Below are positions 18,101 through 26,619 of a stretch of 64,000 nt of DNA, piece after piece; the first letter of the stretch is position 1; each line of letters begins with the position of its first letter. Made by a program: the position numbers and the translations under genes. Location of the stretch: NCBI RefSeq assembly GCF_030419005.1, contig NZ_CP106951.1, forward strand, positions 3,162,001-3,226,000, given 5' to 3'. Origin of the DNA: Eleftheria terrae (lineage in GTDB: Bacteria > Pseudomonadota > Gammaproteobacteria > Burkholderiales > Burkholderiaceae_C). Below the pieces are notes generated by a model. The model did not search any database, had not been told where the DNA came from, and was given only the letters and a program-made list of their open reading frames with translations.

Positions 18101-20872
18101 ATGGGTTTCCATGACGATGTTGCAAAGGCGGCCGTGAACCGAGATCAACAGCAAGACCAGCTGCCGCTCGCGCTGGCAACACATTCCCGTTTTGTCCAGC
18201 GCGTGCGGCGCCGCTACGAGGCCGAGTTGCCGCTGTTGTCCCCCGGCCTGCCGAGCCGGGAACAGCTCTCGGCCCTGATCGACACCCTGGCCGCCCGAGG
18301 CCGCCCGCTCACCAGCGCGCTGCGCGTGGCGCGGCAGCTGACGCTGGAGCGCCTGGCCAGCCTCGACATCGAGGCCGATGCGCCGATGCCCGAGGTGGCC
18401 CGGGTCATGACGGAGCTGGCCGAGGTCACCCTGGACCGGGCCCTGGCCGCCGCGCTCGCCGAGCAGGACGAGCGCTACGGTGCGCCGCTCAATGAAGCCG
18501 GCGAGCGCATCGACTTCTGGGTGGTCGGCATGGGCAAGCTCGGCGGCCGCGAGTTGAACGTGTCCTCCGACATCGACCTGATCTATGTCTACGAGGAAGA
18601 CGGCCAGACCACCGGCCGCCCCGACGGCACCGGCCGCATCAGCGCGCACGAGTACTTCTCGCAGGTGGCGCGCTCGCTGTACACCCAGATCGGCGAAACC
18701 ACCGAAGACGGCTTTGTGTTCCGCGTTGACCTGGCGCTGCGGCCCAACGGCAACTCCGGTCCTCCGGTGGTCAGCCTGGCGATGCTGGAAGAGTATTTCC
18801 TGGTGCAGGGCCGGGAGTGGGAGCGCTTCGCCTGGCTCAAGAGCCGGGTGGTGGCGCCACGCGCGTCGGTGGCCTCAGGCCGCGCGCTGCAGTTGCGTGA
18901 CATCGTCATCCCGTTCGTGTTCCGCCGCTACCTCGACTACGGCGTGTTCGAGAGCCTGCGCAGCCTGCACAGCAAGGTGCGGGAGGAAGCGCAGCGCCGC
19001 GCCGCCGGGCGGCCGGAGCGCGCCAACGACGTCAAGCTCTCGCGCGGCGGCATCCGCGAGATCGAGTTCACCGTGCAGCTGCTGCAGGTGGTGCGTGGCG
19101 GGCAATACCCCGAGATCCGGACCCGCTCCACCTTGAAGGCGCTGAGCCGGCTCACTGCCGTCGGCGTCATCCCGCCGGAGACCGCCGACCGGCTCGCCGC
19201 GGCCTACACCTTCCTGCGCCGGCTGGAGCACCGCATCCAGTACCTCGACGACCAGCAGACCCACCAGCTGCCCACCGCCGACGGCGACCTGGGCTGGATC
19301 GCCCGCAGCCTCGGTTTCCGCTGCAGCGAGGACGCCTGCGAGCTGCTGGAGCACCTGGGGGAGACGCGCGAATTCGTCGCCCTGGAGTTCGACGCGCTGC
19401 TGCACGACGGCCAGGCACCCAAGGGAGCCTCCAAGGGCTGCAAGGGCTGCAGCCAGCCGGTCTCGCTCGACAGCGACAGCTTCTACGAGCGCCTGCCCGC
19501 GCCCCTGGCCGAGCGGGTGCGGCCGTGGGCGCAGCAGGCGCGGGTGCGCGGGCTGCGTGACGAGACCCGGCAGCGCCTGGCCAAGCTGATCCTGCGCTCG
19601 GCCCAGGCGGCGCAGCAGGACATCTGCACCATCGAGGCCGCGGTGCGCTTCGTCGACTGGGTCGAACCGCTGCTGCGCCGGGAAAGCTATGTCGCGCTGC
19701 TGCTGGAGCGGCAGGAGGTGCACCACCGGCTGCTGCGCCTGCTGGGGCTGGCCCGCTGGCCGATGCGCTATCTGATGCGCCATCCCGGCGTCATCGACGA
19801 GCTGGCAGACCCGCGGCTCATCTACACCCGCTTCGAGCCCCAGGGGTTCGTGCTCGAGCTCGAACAGCGCCACGAGGCCTGGACCCGCTCGGGCCAGGCC
19901 GATGAGGAAGCCTTGCTCGACACGCTGCGCCGTGCCCACCATGCCGAGGTGTTCCGCACCCTGGTGCGCGACGTCGAGGGCCACATCACCGTGGAGCAGG
20001 TGGCCGATGACCTCTCGCTGCTGGCCGACGCCACCGTGGACTGCACGATGCGCTGGGCCTGGAGCCACCTGCGGCAGCGGCATGTCGAGTCGCCGCGCTT
20101 CGCGGTGATCGCCTACGGCAAGCTCGGCGGCAAGGAGCTCGGCTATGGCAGCGACCTCGACGTCGTGTTCCTCTACGACGACGAGGACGAACGCGCGCCC
20201 GAGGTGTACGCCGCCTTCGCCCGCAAGCTCATTCCCTGGCTGACGCTGCGCACCGCCGCGGGCGAGCTGTTCGAGATCGACACCGCGCTGCGGCCCAATG
20301 GCAACTCCGGCCTGCTGGTCACCTCGCTGAAGGCCTTCGAGGCTTACCAGAGTGGCCGCGGCAGCAACACGGCCTGGACCTGGGAGCACCAGGCGATCAC
20401 GCGGGCCCGGTTCTGCGCCGGCGACCCGGCCATCGCCCCTGCCTTCGAAGCCGTGCGCCGCGCCGTCATTGCCGCACCTCGCGAGCAGGCGGCGCTGAAG
20501 GCCGAGATCCGCTCGATGCGCCAGAAGGTGCGCGAGGCCCATCCCGACAAGCCGGACCGCTTCGACGTGAAGCACAGCCCGGGCGCGATGATGGATGTGG
20601 AGTTCGCCGTGCAGTACCTGGTGCTCGCGCATGGCGCGACCCATGCGGAGCTGCACGACAACGTCGGCAACATCGCGCTGCTGCAGCGTGCCGAGGCCGC
20701 CGGACTGCTGCCGGCCGGCGTCGGCCAGGCGGCTGCGGACGCTTACCGCGAGCTGCGCCGGGCCCAGCACCGGGCCCGGCTCGACGAACGGGCCACCCAC
20801 TTCCCGCCGGACGAATGGAAGACCCAGAGCCAGGCGGTGCAACGCCTCTGGCACTGCGTCTTCGACGGCTGA
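18101..20872 (+). CDS. glnE: Bifunctional glutamine synthetase adenylyltransferase/deadenylyltransferase
   Basis: A 923-residue enzyme that adds and removes AMP on glutamine synthetase in response to PII. Two nucleotidyltransferase halves are visible: GMGKLGGRELNVSSDIDLIY in the first (deadenylylation) and AYGKLGGKELGYGSDLDVVF in the second (adenylylation), each followed by the conserved LRPNGNSG block. The length agrees with E. coli GlnE. The ATG at 18101 gives a normal N terminus; a GTG at 18134 is possible. The rhombosortase gene begins 13 bases after its stop. Confidence 0.95.
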   Translation: MGFHDDVAKAAVNRDQQQDQLPLALATHSRFVQRVRRRYEAELPLLSPGLPSREQLSALIDTLAARGRPLTSALRVARQLTLERLASLDIEADAPMPEVARVMTELAEVTLDRALAAALAEQDERYGAPLNEAGERIDFWVVGMGKLGGRELNVSSDIDLIYVYEEDGQTTGRPDGTGRISAHEYFSQVARSLYTQIGETTEDGFVFRVDLALRPNGNSGPPVVSLAMLEEYFLVQGREWERFAWLKSRVVAPRASVASGRALQLRDIVIPFVFRRYLDYGVFESLRSLHSKVREEAQRRAAGRPERANDVKLSRGGIREIEFTVQLLQVVRGGQYPEIRTRSTLKALSRLTAVGVIPPETADRLAAAYTFLRRLEHRIQYLDDQQTHQLPTADGDLGWIARSLGFRCSEDACELLEHLGETREFVALEFDALLHDGQAPKGASKGCKGCSQPVSLDSDSFYERLPAPLAERVRPWAQQARVRGLRDETRQRLAKLILRSAQAAQQDICTIEAAVRFVDWVEPLLRRESYVALLLERQEVHHRLLRLLGLARWPMRYLMRHPGVIDELADPRLIYTRFEPQGFVLELEQRHEAWTRSGQADEEALLDTLRRAHHAEVFRTLVRDVEGHITVEQVADDLSLLADATVDCTMRWAWSHLRQRHVESPRFAVIAYGKLGGKELGYGSDLDVVFLYDDEDERAPEVYAAFARKLIPWLTLRTAAGELFEIDTALRPNGNSGLLVTSLKAFEAYQSGRGSNTAWTWEHQAITRARFCAGDPAIAPAFEAVRRAVIAAPREQAALKAEIRSMRQKVREAHPDKPDRFDVKHSPGAMMDVEFAVQYLVLAHGATHAELHDNVGNIALLQRAEAAGLLPAGVGQAAADAYRELRRAQHRARLDERATHFPPDEWKTQSQAVQRLWHCVFDG

Positions 20873-20885
20873 ACGCGCTCCGCCG

Positions 20886-21488
20886 ATGAACGGCCGCAGC
20901 CCGGGCCTGTCGGTGCGCGCGCCGGGCGGCGCGTGGGTGGCACTGGCTGGCGGGCTGGCCTTGCTCGGCGCGCTGGGCAGCCTGCTGCCGGCCTCCACGC
21001 TGGCGTGGTCACGCGCCACCGCGGCCCTGCCCTGGCGCTGGCTCACGCCAGTCGGCGCGCACTATGGTGGCCTGCACCTGCTGGCCAACCTGGCGGGCCT
21101 GCTCTTGCTGGCCTGGCTGGGCCGGGCCGCCCGCCTCGACGGTCGTGCAGCATTGGCCTGGTGCCTGGCCTGGCCCGCCACCCATGCGGCCTTGTGGTTC
21201 GCCCCGGCCCTCACGAGCTACGCCGGCCTCTCGGGAGTGGTGCACGCCGGCACCGCGGTGGCGGCCGTGTTCCTGCTTGCAAGCCATGGTCGCCTGCGCT
21301 GGCTGGGCCTCGCCCTGGCCCTGGGCCTGGCCTTGAAGCTAGGGAGCGAGCAGCCCTGGCAGGCACCGGTGCAGCGCAACCCGGCCTGGGCCTTCCCGGT
21401 GGCGGTGATCGCGCATGCCACTGGCACGGCGGCCGGGCTGGCCGCTGCGCTGCTGGTACTCGCCGCCGCCCGCCGCAGGACGCCATGA
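20886..21488 (+). CDS. rrtA: Rhombosortase (rhomboid-like intramembrane protease for GlyGly-CTERM proteins)
   Basis: A 200-residue polytopic membrane protein of the rhomboid superfamily with about six helices. Family motifs are HLLANLAG with its His, the catalytic Ser in GLSGVVHAG and the catalytic His in IAHATGTAAG. The short length and the SGVVH motif point to the rhombosortase branch, which processes GlyGly-CTERM tails of exported proteins. No GlyGly-CTERM substrate is evident in the window, so its targets lie elsewhere. It is 13 bases behind glnE and likely read through from it. Confidence 0.75.
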   Translation: MNGRSPGLSVRAPGGAWVALAGGLALLGALGSLLPASTLAWSRATAALPWRWLTPVGAHYGGLHLLANLAGLLLLAWLGRAARLDGRAALAWCLAWPATHAALWFAPALTSYAGLSGVVHAGTAVAAVFLLASHGRLRWLGLALALGLALKLGSEQPWQAPVQRNPAWAFPVAVIAHATGTAAGLAAALLVLAAARRRTP

Positions 21489-21592
21489 GGCAGGTGAACG
21501 GCGAAAGCGCTCGGAAGGGCTCCGAAGGGCTCGGTGTCGAGGCAACGGCCGGAGCCGCTGCTGGCCAGCTCGCCCTCGCCCTCGCCCCCGCC

Positions 21593-21856
21593 TTAGTTGA
21601 AGCCGCTGTTGCCGAAGGCGCTACCGCCGAATCCGCTGACCGCCACGTCCGCCGCCTCATAGCCGCTGTGGCGGGAAGCGGTGGATCGCGAGCCGCCGCC
21701 CCAGCCGCCATGGCGCTCGCCCAGCGTGCGGCGCCGCGGGCGCCAGAGCAGCAGCACCAGCGCCAGCACCCCGAGCCCCCACGCCAGCGGCCAGCGCTGC
21801 TGCCATGCCGCGATGGCGGCACCAGCCGCAAGGAGGAAGGCGAAGAAGCGTGCCAC
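21593..21856 (-). CDS. Small membrane protein of unknown function
   Basis: An 87-residue protein beginning MARFFAFLLAAGAAIAAW. Two adjacent hydrophobic helices (residues 3-18 and 22-38) are followed by an Arg-rich stretch and a Gly/Ser-rich tail (GGWGGGSRS, SGFGGSAFGNSG). I do not recognise the family. The tail is not a GlyGly-CTERM sorting signal, since that would place the hydrophobic helix after the glycines. It reads in the same direction as the VOC protein gene upstream, 17 bases away. Confidence 0.6.
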   Translation of the reverse strand: MARFFAFLLAAGAAIAAWQQRWPLAWGLGVLALVLLLWRPRRRTLGERHGGWGGGSRSTASRHSGYEAADVAVSGFGGSAFGNSGFN

Positions 21857-21873
21857 GGTCTGCGTCCCGTGCG

Positions 21874-22278
21874 TCAGGAAAGGTCCATGTAGGGGTTGTG
21901 CGCCACTTCCCAGAGGGCACCTTCCGGATCGGCGAAGTAGCCGCTGTAGCCGCCCCAGTGCGTCGGCTGCCCGGCCTTCACCAGGCGGGCGCCGGCTGCC
22001 ACCGCCGCCGCAAGCACCTCGTCCACCCGCTCGGGCGAGGTCACGTTGTGCGCCAGGGTGAAGCCGCGGAAGCCCTCGCCCGCTGCCGGCAGTTGCGCAT
22101 CCTCGGCCAGTGCCTCCCAGCCGAACAGCGAGAGCAGCAGGCGCTCGCCGACTTCGAAGAAGGCGATGTGGTCGTTGCTGCCCGGCGCGAGCGTCCAGCC
22201 CAGGCCATCGCGGTAGAAGCGGCGGGCCCGCTCCAGGTCGCGCACGCCGAGGGTGACAAGGCTGAGTTTGGCTTTCAT
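21874..22278 (-). CDS. VOC (glyoxalase/bleomycin-resistance) superfamily protein
   Basis: A 134-residue single-domain protein. The paired beta-alpha-beta-beta-beta modules are visible: LVTLGVRDLERARRFYRDGLGW in the first and GYSGYFADPEGALWEVAHNP at the end, with Glu in LWEV a likely metal ligand. Members isomerise methylglyoxal adducts, cleave aromatics or bind drugs; this one cannot be assigned. An ATG one codon upstream (22281) is equally possible as start. Confidence 0.85.
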   Translation of the reverse strand: MKAKLSLVTLGVRDLERARRFYRDGLGWTLAPGSNDHIAFFEVGERLLLSLFGWEALAEDAQLPAAGEGFRGFTLAHNVTSPERVDEVLAAAVAAGARLVKAGQPTHWGGYSGYFADPEGALWEVAHNPYMDLS

Positions 22279-22343
22279 CATGGCGGCATTATCCGAAGCG
22301 CCGCCCCAGCGCCCAGCCCCCTTTCCGGGGGAGCGGGCCCGGC

Positions 22344-22658
22344 TCAGCCGAGCAGCTTGAGGCCGGTCACGCCCAGGGCGATCAGCAGCAGGCAGCCGAG
22401 GCGGGCCGCGGTAGCCGCCTCGCCGAAATACAGCATGCCCACCACCGCGCTGCCCAGCGCGCCGATGCCGGTCCAGACGACATAGGCCGTGCCGAGCGGA
22501 ATCTGGCGCATCGCCACGCCCAGCAGCCACACGCTGCCGATCATGGCGGCCACAGTGACCGCCGTCACCACCGGCCGGGTGAAGCCTTCGCTGAACTTGA
22601 GCCCGGTGGCCCAGGCCACTTCCAGCAGGCCGGCAACGAACAGGATGAGCCACGACAT
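22344..22658 (-). CDS. gdx: SMR-family guanidinium exporter (Gdx/SugE)
   Basis: A 104-residue four-helix small multidrug resistance transporter. The essential glutamate is E13 in LLEVAWATGLK, and KFSEGFTR marks the SugE/Gdx subtype rather than EmrE. Family knowledge: Gdx proteins are dimers that exchange guanidinium for protons. The start at 22658 (MSWLIL) matches homologues and has GGAGA about eight bases upstream. The 5' leader carries two ACGR-loop hairpins of the guanidine-II riboswitch, which independently supports guanidinium as substrate. Confidence 0.9.
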   Translation of the reverse strand: MSWLILFVAGLLEVAWATGLKFSEGFTRPVVTAVTVAAMIGSVWLLGVAMRQIPLGTAYVVWTGIGALGSAVVGMLYFGEAATAARLGCLLLIALGVTGLKLLG

Positions 22659-22671
22659 CGCATCAATCTCC

Positions 22672-22721
22672 CGCGGGGCCGTCCCCGCGCACTGCAAGTG
22701 CCGGCGGGTCGTCCCGTCGGC
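22672..22721 (-). promoter_or_regulatory. Guanidine-II (mini-ykkC) riboswitch upstream of gdx
   Basis: Read on the minus strand, hairpin 1 (22721 to 22700) is GCCGACGGG-ACGA-CCCGCCGGC, a 9-bp stem with one A/C mismatch and an ACGA tetraloop. After 10 bases comes hairpin 2 (22689 to 22672), CGCGGGG-ACGG-CCCCGCG, a perfect 7-bp stem with an ACGG tetraloop. Two hairpins with ACGR loops define guanidine-II. The ribosome binding site GGAGA follows hairpin 2 immediately, 13 bases before the gdx ATG, consistent with translational control. Confidence 0.85.
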
Positions 22722-22862
22722 AGAAGGCCGCGCCTCGCGCCAGCCGGTCAGCCGGGCAGTCTAGAGGGTGTGCCGCAGCCTCGCTCGCAACGCACCCGTC
22801 CCACCGGGGGAGCGCCGGGATTTACCCTGATTCGCGTTGCACTGGCCCCGTGCGCCGCCTAC

Positions 22863-22896
22863 AAAAAGCCAAAGCGCCGCAGAACGGCGCTTTGGC
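22863..22896 (-). terminator. Intrinsic terminator of the ferritin-like gene
   Basis: A perfect 12-bp stem (GCCAAAGCGCCG / CGGCGCTTTGGC) with a five-base loop. On the minus strand it is followed by five T. It lies 38 bases past the stop of the gene at 22934-23800. Confidence 0.85.
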
Positions 22897-22933
22897 ACCG
22901 GCCGGCACTGCCGGCCGGGAGCGAACGGGAGGG

Positions 22934-23800
22934 TCAGACCGCCTGGGGATTCGGGCCCCGTGCGGCCATGCCGACGCGGGCGGTGATTTCCTTGCGGAAG
23001 CGGTTGAGCTCCTGGACGCTCTTGAAGCTGTGCTCCATCAAGAGGCTCATGTTGTGCAGGATGCGCTCGACCACCTTGTTCTCCCACACCGAGTCGAACT
23101 GGATCTGCTTGTCCAGCCAGTGCTCGAGCCACTCGGGGTTGGGCAGCCGGCTTTGCACGGTGTCACGCGGGAACAGCTTCTGGTTCACGTGCAGGTTGGT
23201 GGGGTGCAGCGCCTGGGCTGTGCGGCGCGCGCTGGCCATCAGCACGCCCACCTTGGCGAAGGCGGCCTTCGCCTCGTCGCCGAAGCGGCCGATCGCGCGC
23301 TTCATGTAGCGCAGGTAGGCGCCACCATGGCGGGCTTCGTCACGGGCCAGGGTTTCGTAGATGGACTTGATGACCGGCTCGGTATGCCACTCGGAAGCAC
23401 GGCGGTACCAGTGGTTGAGGCGGATCTCGCCGCAGAAGTGCAGCATCAGCGTCTCGAGGGCCGGCGCCGGATCGAACTCGAAGCGCACTTCGTGCAGTTC
23501 CTGCTCGGTGGGCACCAGGTCGGGCCGGAAGCGCTTGAGGTACTCCATCAGCACCAGCGAGTGCTTCTGCTCCTCGAAGAACCACACGCTCATGAAGGCG
23601 GAGAAGTCGCTGTCCTCGCGGTTGTCGCGCAGGAACATCTCGGTCGCGGGCAGCGCGGCCCACTCGGTGATGGCGTTCATCTTGACCGTCTGTGCCTGCT
23701 CCTCGCTGAGCATCGAGGCATCGAAACGGTCCCATGGGATGTCCCGGTCCATGTTCCAGCGGACGGCTTCCAGTTGCTTGAAAAGCTCGGGGTACAGCAT
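22934..23800 (-). CDS. Ferritin-like di-iron protein (acyl-ACP desaturase-like)
   Basis: A 288-residue, mostly helical protein. Carboxylate and histidine motifs typical of a non-haem di-iron four-helix bundle are present: E46 or E54 in the first helix, E77xxH80 (EEQKHSLVL), E125 in CGEIRLNHWY, and E155xxH158 (RDEARHGGAY). The E-xx-H pair and spacing resemble acyl-ACP desaturases and ribonucleotide reductase R2, but substrate and partner are unknown. It is a single gene with its own terminator. A Shine-Dalgarno AGGA precedes the ATG. Confidence 0.75.
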   Translation of the reverse strand: MLYPELFKQLEAVRWNMDRDIPWDRFDASMLSEEQAQTVKMNAITEWAALPATEMFLRDNREDSDFSAFMSVWFFEEQKHSLVLMEYLKRFRPDLVPTEQELHEVRFEFDPAPALETLMLHFCGEIRLNHWYRRASEWHTEPVIKSIYETLARDEARHGGAYLRYMKRAIGRFGDEAKAAFAKVGVLMASARRTAQALHPTNLHVNQKLFPRDTVQSRLPNPEWLEHWLDKQIQFDSVWENKVVERILHNMSLLMEHSFKSVQELNRFRKEITARVGMAARGPNPQAV

Positions 23801-24547
23801 GGGCAGTTCCTGTGTCGCAGAGGCAAGCTAGTGAGGGTTGGCGTGTTCCCGGCCGGCCGCGGCATCAGCAGCCGCCAGCGGGAAGTGGACCGGCGCGTGG
23901 CCCCCGAGGGCTGGCACCGATCCTCGCGGCGCCCAGGGCAGGACCTCACGTCCGGCACGAGCGCAAAACGCGATTGTCCAGGAAGTTGCGGTCGAGCGCT
24001 GCAAAAGGACGCAGCTGCGATCCGGTTTCTGGGTGAACGGCCGCGGAGCCACTGCGCTTGCCGGGGGGCGGGCGGCGCTTTTGTGCGAGCAGCGCCCAAT
24101 ATTCCACTGCTGAAGTGAATCATGGCGATGCGAAGGAAGCCGTTTACACTGCCGGGCGTCGTGATGCGGGCCGCTGCCGGCCGCCCCGGCGCCCGCCATG
24201 GCTGGCAGCGCCGACGCCCGTTGATGAAAAATAGCAACTGTATGTTTTTACTGGCGTCATTGCGTGGAACTTTCGCCCGTGAGATCCTTCAAACCAGCGT
24301 CGCCGCGGGACGGGAGTGTCGCATCGTGCTCCAGAAGAGCACCGGTGCCGGGCAGGGGAGTTCCGTCGGCATGAGCACCGTTTTTCCGCTGCGAAGCCTT
24401 CCGGCCTGGCTGGATGAAATCCCGGAGCGTTTCTCCTCCTCCTCCCTCCCTCCCTCCTTCGCTCCAGGACGCTTCGCGGCGTTTTCTTCACCGGCGTGCC
24501 GCTCCAGTGGCGCGCAGGCGGACGCGGCTGGCGGGCGCTGAGCGTCG
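23801..24547. other. 747-base region without a convincing gene, holding divergent promoters
   Basis: No reading frame here looks coding. Notable content is a less GC-rich patch at about 24218-24260, a strong ECF-type promoter match at 24266-24293 facing the lipid operon, and a pyrimidine run of repeated CCTCC/CCTCCC at about 24436-24461. The left part must hold the promoter of the ferritin-like gene, which I cannot pinpoint. Confidence 0.5.
24266..24293 (+). promoter_or_regulatory. Candidate ECF/sigma-E-type promoter of the lipid operon
   Basis: GGAACTT at 24266-24272, a 16-base spacer and TCAAA at 24289-24293. This matches the sigma-E consensus (GGAACTT, 15-16 bases, TCNNA) very closely. 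It lies 255 bases upstream of the first operon gene and points toward it. Related FAD/DUF1365/Cfa operons are known in RpoE/ChrR singlet-oxygen regulons, but the ChrR-type sigma has a different -35 preference, so the responsible sigma is open. Confidence 0.5.
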
Positions 24548-25861
24548 ATGCGCCGCATTGCCGTCATCGGGTCTGGCATTGCCGGACTGGCCGCGACCTG
24601 GCGCCTGGGCGACCACGCCCGCGTCACCCTGCTGGAGGCGCAGGACCGCTTCGGTGGCCATGCCCACACCGTGGACCTCACCCTGCCCACCGCGCGGGGC
24701 GAGGTCACGCACGGGGTTGACACCGGCTTCCTGGTCTTCAATCGCCGCACCTATCCGCAACTGGTCGCCCTGTTCGAGGAACTGCAGGTGCCGAGCTCTG
24801 CCTCGGACATGTCGTTCTCGGTGCAGGTGCCCGAGGCGGGGCTGGAATGGTCCGGCCGCGACCTGGGCAGTGTCTTCGTGCAGCCGCGCAACCTGGCGCG
24901 GCCGCGCTTCTGGCGGATGCTGGCCGACATCGTGCGCTTCAACCGGCTGGCAACCGCCATCGCGCGGCGCGGCGAGGACAGCCAGCTGCGCGAGTCGATC
25001 GGCAGCTTCCTGCAGGCCCATGGCTTCGGGCAGCCGTTCTGCGAGTGGTACTTCCTGCCCATGCTGGCCTGCATCTGGTCCTGCCCCAGCGAGCAGATGC
25101 TGCGCTTCCCGGTCGCGACCCTGATCCGCTTCTGCCACAACCACGGGCTGATCCAGCTCACCGACCGGCCCCAGTGGTACAGCGTCACCGGCGGTTCGCG
25201 CCACTATGTGCAGCGACTGCTGGAGCGCATCGACGACGCCCGCCTCAGCACCCCGGTGCTCGGCGTGCGGCGCCGGCCCGGCGGCGGCGCCGTCGTGCTC
25301 ACCCGGCAGGGCGCGGAGTGCTATGACGAGGTGGTGCTGGCCTGCCATGCCGACCAGGCACTGGCCCTGCTCCAAGACCCGAGCGACGGCGAACGCTCGG
25401 TGCTGGGCCGCATCCGCTATCACGCCAACCGCGCGGTGCTGCACACCGACCACCGCCTGCTGCCACGGCACCGCCGGGCCTGGGCAGCCTGGAACTACGA
25501 GCGTGCCGCGCAGCCCTCGCAGGAAAGCGCCGGTGTCTGCCTGCACTACCTGATCAACCGGCTGCAGCCGCTGCCCTTCGACACGCCGGTGATCGTCAGC
25601 CTGAACCCGGTGCGCCCGCCCGACATGTCGCAGGTGCTGGCCGAGTTCGACTATGCGCATCCGGTGTTCGACCTGGCCGCCATCGATGCCCAGCGCGAGC
25701 TGCCTCGGTTGCAGGGCCGTGCACACACCTGGTTCTGCGGCGCCTGGACGGGCTACGGCTTCCATGAGGACGGCCTGCGCTCGGGCCTGGAGGTTGCAGG
25801 GCAGTTGCTCGAACGGCTGGAGCACCCGGCGCGGCCGGTCGCACTGCCTGACGCGGCATGA
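24548..25861 (+). CDS. FAD-dependent amine-oxidase-like protein of the Cfa operon
   Basis: A 437-residue flavoprotein with the Rossmann motif VIGSGIAGLAATWRLG at the N terminus and HAHTVD shortly after. The C-terminal block WFCGAWTGYGFHEDGLRSG is the FAD-contacting end of NAD(P)/FAD amine-oxidase-like proteins. This family is regularly the first gene of operons with DUF1365 and a cyclopropane-fatty-acid-synthase-like methyltransferase. It probably oxidises or desaturates a membrane lipid acyl chain; the exact reaction is inferred. Its stop overlaps the next start by four bases (ATGA). Confidence 0.85.
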   Translation: MRRIAVIGSGIAGLAATWRLGDHARVTLLEAQDRFGGHAHTVDLTLPTARGEVTHGVDTGFLVFNRRTYPQLVALFEELQVPSSASDMSFSVQVPEAGLEWSGRDLGSVFVQPRNLARPRFWRMLADIVRFNRLATAIARRGEDSQLRESIGSFLQAHGFGQPFCEWYFLPMLACIWSCPSEQMLRFPVATLIRFCHNHGLIQLTDRPQWYSVTGGSRHYVQRLLERIDDARLSTPVLGVRRRPGGGAVVLTRQGAECYDEVVLACHADQALALLQDPSDGERSVLGRIRYHANRAVLHTDHRLLPRHRRAWAAWNYERAAQPSQESAGVCLHYLINRLQPLPFDTPVIVSLNPVRPPDMSQVLAEFDYAHPVFDLAAIDAQRELPRLQGRAHTWFCGAWTGYGFHEDGLRSGLEVAGQLLERLEHPARPVALPDAA

Positions 25862-26619
25862 CCGGCGGCGCGCTGATCGGCTTCGGCCAGGTGCGCCACC
25901 GGCGACTGCGGCCGGTGGCGCATGCGTTTGCCTATCGCAGCTACTTCCTGCTGCTGCCCATGCGGCAGCTGCGCGAGCAGCCCGACCCGGCGTTGTGCCG
26001 CAACCGCTTCGGCGCCCTCACCTTCCACGACCGCGACCACGGCGACGGCAGCGCCGACAGCCTGCTGTGGCTCGAATCGGTGCTGGCGCGTGCCGGCGTG
26101 TTCGATGCCGATGGCGAGGTCTGGCTGCACACCTATCCGCGCGTGCTGGGCTATGCCTTCAAGCCAGTCAGCTTCTGGTATGCCGAACGGCGTGACGGCT
26201 CCCTGGCGGCGGTTGTGGTCGAGGTCAACAACACCTTCGGCGAGCGCCACTGCTACCTGCTCAAGGGCCCGGCCCTGCGCTGGGGCGCGGAACAGCTGGC
26301 GCGCAAGGCCTTCCATGTCTCGCCCTTCTGCAAGGTGGAGGGCGGCTACCGCTTCCGCTTCCTGCGCACGGCGGCCGAGGGCCCGCATGCCGGGCGCACG
26401 GTGGTGCGCATCGACCACGACGATGCCCAGGGCCCGCTGCTGCAGACCAGCATCAGCGGCACGCTGGAGGCCTTGACACCAGCCAGCGCCCGCCGGGCCT
26501 GGCTGGGCCTGCCGCTGATGACGGTTGGCGTGATCGTGCGCATCCACTGGCAGGCCCTGCGCCTGTGGGCCAAGCGCGTGCCCTTCTTCTCTCGACCGCA
26601 AGCTTTCGCTGGACGATGA
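25858..26619 (+). CDS. DUF1365 family protein
   Basis: A 253-residue soluble-looking protein. Motifs typical of DUF1365 are RHRRLRPVAHAFAYRSYF at the start, LTFHDRDHG, YPRVLGYAFKPVSFWY and KAFHVSPFC. Function is unknown, but the family is nearly always encoded between the FAD protein and the Cfa-like methyltransferase, as here. Four-base overlaps on both sides indicate translational coupling. Confidence 0.88.
   Translation: MTGGALIGFGQVRHRRLRPVAHAFAYRSYFLLLPMRQLREQPDPALCRNRFGALTFHDRDHGDGSADSLLWLESVLARAGVFDADGEVWLHTYPRVLGYAFKPVSFWYAERRDGSLAAVVVEVNNTFGERHCYLLKGPALRWGAEQLARKAFHVSPFCKVEGGYRFRFLRTAAEGPHAGRTVVRIDHDDAQGPLLQTSISGTLEALTPASARRAWLGLPLMTVGVIVRIHWQALRLWAKRVPFFSRPQAFAGR

Noticed and set aside
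21593..21856. Small Gly-rich membrane protein as a GlyGly-CTERM substrate of the nearby rhombosortase
   Set aside because: Its hydrophobic helices are at the N terminus and the glycines at the end, the reverse of a GlyGly-CTERM tail.
24122..24541. A 139-codon frame upstream of the lipid operon
   Set aside because: Changes from Arg-rich to Ser/Pro-rich composition without any domain, spans the ECF promoter match and a CCTCC repeat run; not convincing as a gene.
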